Positions 59,188 to 64,000 of a DNA stretch of 64,000 nt are shown piece after piece. The DNA lies in assembly GCA_910584375.1 (NCBI GenBank), contig CAJUAH010000004.1, positions 62,001 to 126,000 of the forward strand, in the 5' to 3' direction. The position numbers and the translations under genes are program-made. Below the pieces are notes generated by a model, which worked only from the letters and a program-made list of their open reading frames with translations, did no database searches and had not been told where the DNA came from. Each line of letters opens with the position of its first letter. Position 1 is the first letter of the stretch. The DNA comes from an uncultured Acetatifactor sp. GTDB lineage: Bacteria > Bacillota > Clostridia > Lachnospirales > Lachnospiraceae.

Positions 59188-60891
59188 GTGAAGACAAAAA
59201 ACAAGAGGAATCCCGAAAAGAGAGCGAAAACCCGCAAAAAGGGGATACGCCTGTTTGCCGTTATGGCCATACTGTCGCTGGCGCCGCTGACCGTCTCCAT
59301 AGGGATCATCAGTCTGGTGTCCGCCACGGTGGTGCGGGAAAATCTGGAAAAAAACACAAAAAATACGCTGATGATTGTAGCCAACAATCTGGCCAGCTAC
59401 TGCTACGACAACGAGATAACCGCGATAAACGCATCCAATTACTATGAGTATATCGACAGCCTGAAACCCTATGAGATCGAGATGGCGATCATCGCCGAGG
59501 GGACTCCCTGCACGACCTCGATCAAGAACGGGAACGGCTACCGGATCCGGGAGATATCCATGGATTTTGACATGGAGACGGACAGCGCGTTTCTGGAGCA
59601 GGGATATTACGACAAAAATGTGGAGATCGACGGCAATGTCTATTATGCCTACTATGTGCCCATACGGACAGGCGACAGGGTCACGGCGGTGGCCTTTGCC
59701 GCGGAATTGCGGCAGAATGTCACCGGACAGATCCTAAGCGTCATAGCGGTGTTCGCCGTGAGCGCGGCGGTGCTGATCCTGGTGTTTATGGCAGTGGCGC
59801 TGCTCTACAGCCGCAATCTGTCCCGGCTGTTCAAGCGGATCGGCGCAAGGCTCAACGCGCTCTCCGAGGGCGATCTGCGCAGGCAGAAAGCGGCAGGCAG
59901 CGGCGTGCGGGAGCTGGGGATGCTGTTGGAGACAACGGACAGTATGCAGCAAAAGCTCTCCGGTACCATCGGGGAGGTGACGCAGGCATCCGAAAAACTG
60001 ACGGGCGAGATCCGGGAAGTGACGGCGCTCAGCGGACAGAGCGCCGTCAAGGCCAGGCAGATCCGCTCCTCCATGGAGAAACTGTCCGACTCCACAGTGA
60101 CCATGAATGAAAATATCAGCAATATCAACGAGCAGATGCTGGAGATCGGCAACGGTGTGAACGATATCTCCGAGAGTGTGGAAGGTCTGTATGAAAACTC
60201 TGAAAAGACCTTGCAGACCAATAACGAGGCCATGGCCTACATGGATTCCATCATGAAGAACAGCGAGAAGTCCGTGGAGGCGGTGAGGGACATTCAGGAG
60301 CAGATTCGGCAGACCAACGTATCCATCGCCGAGATAGACCATGCGGTGGAGCTGATACTGGAGATTGCCGAGCAGACCAACCTTCTGAGCCTGAACGCCT
60401 CCATCGAGGCCGCCAGGGCCGGGGAGATGGGCCGGGGATTTGCCGTGGTTGCCCAGGAGATCCGCAAACTGTCCGAACAGAGCGGAAAAGGGGCGGAGAT
60501 GATCAAAAACGTGGCCCATGATATCAACGGAAAATCCCAGAGATCCGTTCAGCTTGCGGACAGCGTGCATGAGATCATTCTGTCCGAGCAGGACAGCGTC
60601 TCAAAGACCCAGGCGAAATTTGCCGAGCACAGCAGGGATATCCACCAATCCGTGACAGAGATTCGATCCATAGCGGAGAAAACGGAACACCTTTTGCAGT
60701 ACAAGGAGACTGTGGTGGGCAATGTGCGGGAGCTGAGCGGTTTCAGCGAGAAAAACGCGGCGAACCACGAGGAGGTCAACGAAAATATCGAGCAGATCAT
60801 CGCCCAGGTGCAGAGGGTAAACGAACACTGTAGAAAGATGAATGATATGGCAAGGGAGATGGGCCAGTCGGTCTCCTATTTTAAAAAGTAA
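59188..60891 (+). CDS. Methyl-accepting chemotaxis protein
   Basis: A 567-aa transducer: basic cytoplasmic start, helix (about 22-45), an extracellular sensor (about 46-175) with a single-Cache-like look, a second helix (about 180-205), a HAMP-like region and a long coiled coil. The hairpin tip is IAEQTNLLSLNASIEAARAGE (with the invariant Glu and Arg). The GTG start at 59188 follows GAGGAGG. It lies 20 bases after the permease and before the terminator, so it is in the same operon. It probably directs taxis toward the imported sugar, possibly through the binding protein. Confidence 0.93.
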   Translation: MKTKNKRNPEKRAKTRKKGIRLFAVMAILSLAPLTVSIGIISLVSATVVRENLEKNTKNTLMIVANNLASYCYDNEITAINASNYYEYIDSLKPYEIEMAIIAEGTPCTTSIKNGNGYRIREISMDFDMETDSAFLEQGYYDKNVEIDGNVYYAYYVPIRTGDRVTAVAFAAELRQNVTGQILSVIAVFAVSAAVLILVFMAVALLYSRNLSRLFKRIGARLNALSEGDLRRQKAAGSGVRELGMLLETTDSMQQKLSGTIGEVTQASEKLTGEIREVTALSGQSAVKARQIRSSMEKLSDSTVTMNENISNINEQMLEIGNGVNDISESVEGLYENSEKTLQTNNEAMAYMDSIMKNSEKSVEAVRDIQEQIRQTNVSIAEIDHAVELILEIAEQTNLLSLNASIEAARAGEMGRGFAVVAQEIRKLSEQSGKGAEMIKNVAHDINGKSQRSVQLADSVHEIILSEQDSVSKTQAKFAEHSRDIHQSVTEIRSIAEKTEHLLQYKETVVGNVRELSGFSEKNAANHEEVNENIEQIIAQVQRVNEHCRKMNDMAREMGQSVSYFKK

Positions 60892-60907
60892 GATTTTGAC
60901 GCACATG

Positions 60908-60938
60908 AGTCCCGGGACATGAGTTCCGGGACTTTTTC
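60908..60938 (+). terminator. Intrinsic terminator after the chemotaxis gene
   Basis: An 11-bp stem with one G-T wobble (AGTCCCGGGAC / GTTCCGGGACT), ATGA loop and TTTT, ending the transporter-chemotaxis operon. Confidence 0.85.
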
Positions 60939-61071
60939 GGGGTGAGAGGGCGAGGGGAGTTCACAGATTTTTCACAGAACAATCACTTTTTTATGACAAT
61001 TATCCCTTAATCTAAATTGTAAAATAATTCCGTAAAATAGAAAATGAGAGGAAGTAAAGGAGGAGGAAACG

Positions 61072-62169
61072 ATGATCGAAGTAAACGGTCTGACAAAACG
61101 GTATGGCAATCATACCGCCGTAGATCATCTGTCTTTTAAGGTGGAAAAGGGGCAGATATACGGATTTTTAGGCCCTAACGGAGCGGGTAAATCCACCACG
61201 ATGAACATTATCACCGGCTATCTGGCAGCCACGGAGGGCACAGTGACCATAGACGGCCATGATGTGCAGCTGGAGCCCGAGGAGGCCAAAAAGTGTGTGG
61301 GCTATCTGCCCGAACTGCCGCCCCTGTATATGGATATGACGGTGGAGGAGTATCTGCGGTTCGCGGCGGAACTGAAAAAGGTTCTAAGAGCGGAGCGGAA
61401 ACAGCAGATGGAGCAGGTCATGGATATGACCCGGATCTCGGACATGCGGAGCAGGCTCATCAAAAATCTGTCCAAGGGATACCGGCAGAGGGTGGGGCTG
61501 GCCCAGGCTCTGCTGGGCTCCCCGGAGGTGCTGATCCTGGACGAACCCAGCGTGGGCCTGGATCCCAAGCAGATCATCGAGATTAGGGATCTGATACGGG
61601 AGCTGGGAAAAAATCATACCATTATCTTAAGTTCCCATATTCTGTCGGAAGTCAGCGCCGTGTGCGACCACATCATGATCATTTCCCACGGGAAACTGGT
61701 GGCCAGCGACTCCCCCCAGGGGCTGCAAAAACTGATGAGCGGCGGACAGGAGTTAAAGCTGACGGTGAAGGGCAGCTATGAGGCGCTGCGGGACGCCGTC
61801 AGGGATCTGGATGCCACAGCGGAGACAGAGCCCCGGGACGGCGCGGCGGAGGGATGCTGCAATGCGGTGATCAGAACCGACGGGCAGCAGGATATCCGGG
61901 AGGAACTTTTCTATCTGTTGGCCCAGAGACGGCTCCCCATTTTATCCATGACGCTGTCTGAGCGCTCCCTGGAAGATATCTTCCTGGAGCTGACGGGAGA
62001 CAATCAGGGGAACGAACAGGCACAGGAAACGGCGGCGGACACTGCAAACGGCGCAGCGGCTGCCGATAGCGGCGATGCCGTAGAAAGCACGGACGCGGAG
62101 CCTGCCACCCAGGGCGACGCCGCGGAGAGCTTAGACGCTGACCGCGCGCAGGAAAAGGGGGAAGAGTAA
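61072..62169 (+). CDS. GldA-type ABC transporter ATPase
   Basis: A 365-aa ATPase with a single NBD: Walker A GPNGAGKST, signature LSKGYRQRVGLAQAL, Walker B LILDEPSVGLDP and switch His in LSSHIL. A C-terminal region (about 225-305) follows, then an unusual Ala/Glu/Asp-rich tail (about 310-365) of low complexity that is not part of the family domain. It pairs with the permease starting at the next base. GldA-type exporters in non-gliding bacteria have unknown substrates. GGAGGAGG precedes the ATG. Confidence 0.92.
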   Translation: MIEVNGLTKRYGNHTAVDHLSFKVEKGQIYGFLGPNGAGKSTTMNIITGYLAATEGTVTIDGHDVQLEPEEAKKCVGYLPELPPLYMDMTVEEYLRFAAELKKVLRAERKQQMEQVMDMTRISDMRSRLIKNLSKGYRQRVGLAQALLGSPEVLILDEPSVGLDPKQIIEIRDLIRELGKNHTIILSSHILSEVSAVCDHIMIISHGKLVASDSPQGLQKLMSGGQELKLTVKGSYEALRDAVRDLDATAETEPRDGAAEGCCNAVIRTDGQQDIREELFYLLAQRRLPILSMTLSERSLEDIFLELTGDNQGNEQAQETAADTANGAAAADSGDAVESTDAEPATQGDAAESLDADRAQEKGEE

Positions 62170-64000
62170 ATGCTGGCTATATATAAAAAAGAACTGCGGT
62201 CTTATTTTCATTCCTTTATCGGCTGCCTGTTTATAGGGGTCAGCCTGTTTTTTATCGGTTTGTATTATTTTGTGTACTGCCTGCTGTACGGCTATCCATA
62301 TTTTTCCTATGTGATCAACAGCGTGGTGGTGCTGTTCATGCTGACGGTGCCTGTTCTGACCATGCGCATCATGGCGGAGGAACGGCGCAGCAAGACGGAT
62401 CAGCTGATCCTGACGGCCCCGGTGCGTGTGAGCCGGATCGTGCTGGGCAAATTTCTGGCGCTGCTGACGATCCTGGCGGTTCCCACGGCGGTCAGCGCCG
62501 TGTATCCGCTGATTTTGCTGCGGTTCGGCTCGGTGCCGCTGGGGGAGTGCTATCTGGCGCTGCTGGCCTTTTTCCTGTACGGGACGGTGAGCATCGCCAT
62601 CGGTCTGCTGGTGTCCTCCCTGACCGAGAGCCAGGTCATAGCGGCAGTGCTGGGATTCGTGCTGCTGTTTGTGGGCTATATGATGCCCTCCCTGTGCGGG
62701 TTGATTTCCTCCACAGGGAATGTGCTGACGCATATACTGGGACTGTACGATCTGCAGACGCCCTTTGTGATGATGCTGAACGGGACGCTGGATGTGGGCT
62801 CCGTAGTCTACTTTCTGTCCCTGACGGCGCTGGTGCTGTTTCTGACCTGCCAGTCCATCCAGAAGAGGCGGTACAGCGTGTCGGTGAAGGCGCTGAAGGC
62901 GGGCGCCTACAGTGTGGGGATGATCGTGGCCGCAGTGGCGGTGACGGTGGTGCTGAACATGGTCGTGGGACAGCTCCCCGGCAGTTGGACCTCTTTGGAT
63001 CTGACAGGCAGCAAACTCTATTCCCTGACGGATCAGACGAAAGAATATCTGAAAAACATGGGGCAGGACGTGACGATCTATGTGCTGGTCAATGAGGACA
63101 ACGAGGACACGGTGCTGGGACAGACGCTGGACCGCTATGAGGAGCTGTCGGAGCATATTCATGTGCAGTATGTGGATCCCATACAGAATCCCCGTTTCCA
63201 TACCCAGTATACCTCCGGCAATATCAGCGCCAACAGCCTGATCGTGGTCAGCGACAAGCGGAGCAAGGTCATCGACGCTGGCGATATCTACGTCACAAGC
63301 TATGACTATGACGGTTACAATTACAGTTCTTCCGTGACCGGCTATGACGGGGAGGGACAGATCACCAGCGCGCTGGACTATGTGCTCAGCGACGATATCC
63401 CCGTGGTGTATATGACGGAGGGGCATGGCGAGCAGAGCCTGAGCGCCACCTTCAAAGGCGGTCTGGACAAGGAGAATGTGGAGTATGAGACCTTCAACCT
63501 GATGGACTATGAGAGCGTGCCGGACAAGGCGGCCTGCCTGGTGATCAACGCACCCGCCAGCGATCTGTCCGAGGATGACCGGGACAAGGTGACCGCCTAT
63601 CTGGACCGGGGCGGCAAGGTGATTCTGATCCTGGGATACCGGGAGGTGCCCACGCCCAATCTGGACGCGCTGCTGGCCTATATGGACCTGCGCATAGCCG
63701 ACGGGCTGGTGGTGGAGGAGGATCAGAACAACTATTATCAGATCCCGTTCTACATCCTGCCCACTGTGGCGGCAGGCTCCTATACCACAGGCATCTATGG
63801 AAACTATTATGTGTTCGCGCCCTACAGCCAGGGCATCCTTGTGCCAGAGGCGCAGGAGGACGGCAATATCCGGTACACCGATTTTCTGAAGACTTCCTCC
63901 AGCGCTTATGCCATGCGGGACTTTGAGAACGCTACGGAGTATAGCAGACAGGAGGGAGATGCGCAGGGTCCGTTCTCTCTGGGCGTGGAGGCCGTCAAGA
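62170..64000 (+). CDS. GldF/GldG-like ABC-2 permease with auxiliary domain (3' end outside window)
   Basis: The frame opens at ATG 62170, one base after the ATPase stop (GAAGAG upstream), and runs to the window end without a stop (at least 610 codons). The first roughly 240 residues are an ABC-2 permease (MLAIYKKELRSYFHSF, MRIMAEERRSKTDQLILTAPV, about six hydrophobic segments). After one more helix, the extracytoplasmic part (from about nt 62985) looks like the GldG/ABC_transp_aux domain: LTGSKLYSLTDQTKEYLKNM and VVYMTEGHGEQSL. GldF and GldG are separate in Bacteroidetes; here they are one chain, as in many Clostridia. Confidence 0.88.
   Translation, partial: MLAIYKKELRSYFHSFIGCLFIGVSLFFIGLYYFVYCLLYGYPYFSYVINSVVVLFMLTVPVLTMRIMAEERRSKTDQLILTAPVRVSRIVLGKFLALLTILAVPTAVSAVYPLILLRFGSVPLGECYLALLAFFLYGTVSIAIGLLVSSLTESQVIAAVLGFVLLFVGYMMPSLCGLISSTGNVLTHILGLYDLQTPFVMMLNGTLDVGSVVYFLSLTALVLFLTCQSIQKRRYSVSVKALKAGAYSVGMIVAAVAVTVVLNMVVGQLPGSWTSLDLTGSKLYSLTDQTKEYLKNMGQDVTIYVLVNEDNEDTVLGQTLDRYEELSEHIHVQYVDPIQNPRFHTQYTSGNISANSLIVVSDKRSKVIDAGDIYVTSYDYDGYNYSSSVTGYDGEGQITSALDYVLSDDIPVVYMTEGHGEQSLSATFKGGLDKENVEYETFNLMDYESVPDKAACLVINAPASDLSEDDRDKVTAYLDRGGKVILILGYREVPTPNLDALLAYMDLRIADGLVVEEDQNNYYQIPFYILPTVAAGSYTTGIYGNYYVFAPYSQGILVPEAQEDGNIRYTDFLKTSSSAYAMRDFENATEYSRQEGDAQGPFSLGVEAVK

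Noticed and set aside
60940..61071. Promoter for the GldA-type ATPase gene
   Set aside because: Several AT-rich hexamers occur (ATGACA, TAAAAT) but no pair has acceptable 16-18 bp spacing, so none was called.
62131..63426. A 431-codon minus-strand frame at the window end
   Set aside because: It is the complement of the GldF/GldG-like gene, whose + strand translation has clear membrane and domain features; the minus product is His/Gln-rich without motifs.
1..64000. tRNA, rRNA, prophage or integrative element boundaries
   Set aside because: No tRNA-like cloverleaf, rRNA segment, integrase, or paired attachment-site repeats were noticed on either strand.

Overview
The window looks like a chromosomal stretch of a gut-type Clostridia (Bacillota), most probably a Lachnospiraceae member. 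The basis is the moderate GC content, strong AGGAGG-type ribosome binding sites, TTGACA/TATAAT promoters with 17-bp spacers, a T-box leader, a FabK/FabT-type fatty acid operon, Rpn-family PD-(D/E)XK proteins, a Gram-positive type IV pilus cluster, and a YesM/YesN-type two-component system next to sugar ABC transporter genes. No rRNA, tRNA, CRISPR, prophage or insertion sequence was seen. Almost all genes lie on the + strand.

Layout. 1-4246: 3' part of a large, C-terminally membrane-anchored GH10 xylanase. 4419-6454: a small zinc-ribbon protein broken at a G6 run, then glucose-6-phosphate isomerase. 6474-6771: a compact locus with the architecture of an Fst/par type I toxin-antitoxin system (28-aa hydrophobic peptide, convergent small RNA, shared bidirectional terminator, direct repeats). 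6842-9249: a T-box leader and a 2-isopropylmalate synthase fused to an AraC-type DNA-binding domain. 9330-17522: a fatty acid synthesis operon (acpP-fabK-fabD-fabG-fabF-fabZ-accDA-fabH-marR/fabT) with two FabT-type boxes at its promoter; accB and accC are not in it. 17680-20253: a PlsC-type acyltransferase and an unusual C_GCAxxG_C_C/GGDEF-like/EAL fusion. 20511-22675: two different Rpn-family genes with repeat-rich tails. 22807-34343: a type IV pilus operon (pilC, two major-type pilins, pilD, a pilM-pilN fusion, pilO, and four minor pilin-like genes including one of about 859 aa); no PilB or PilT ATPase is present. 34800-37365: a tandem duplication of a third Rpn-like gene, the first copy a pseudogene.

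37593-48879 holds housekeeping and accessory genes: a CapA-type lipoprotein, an aldo/keto reductase with a ferredoxin tail, galactokinase with an overlapping phosphoesterase, a VanW-family protein, an AIR-synthase-like protein, an Lrp regulator overlapping an aminotransferase, a TrmL/gamma-carbonic-anhydrase fusion, and a RdgB-type pyrophosphatase. 48869-60891 is a sugar sensing and uptake block: histidine kinase, binding lipoprotein and AraC-type response regulator in one overlapping operon; a convergent GntR/LacI-type repressor; then a binding protein, double ATPase, two permeases (YtfQ-R-T-YjfF-like set) and a methyl-accepting chemotaxis protein. The natural reading is that one sugar is sensed by kinase and repressor, imported by the transporter, and followed by chemotaxis. 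61072-64000: a GldA-type ATPase and the start of a GldF/GldG-like permease fusion, cut by the window end.

All functional calls come from motif recognition by eye; no database search was run.
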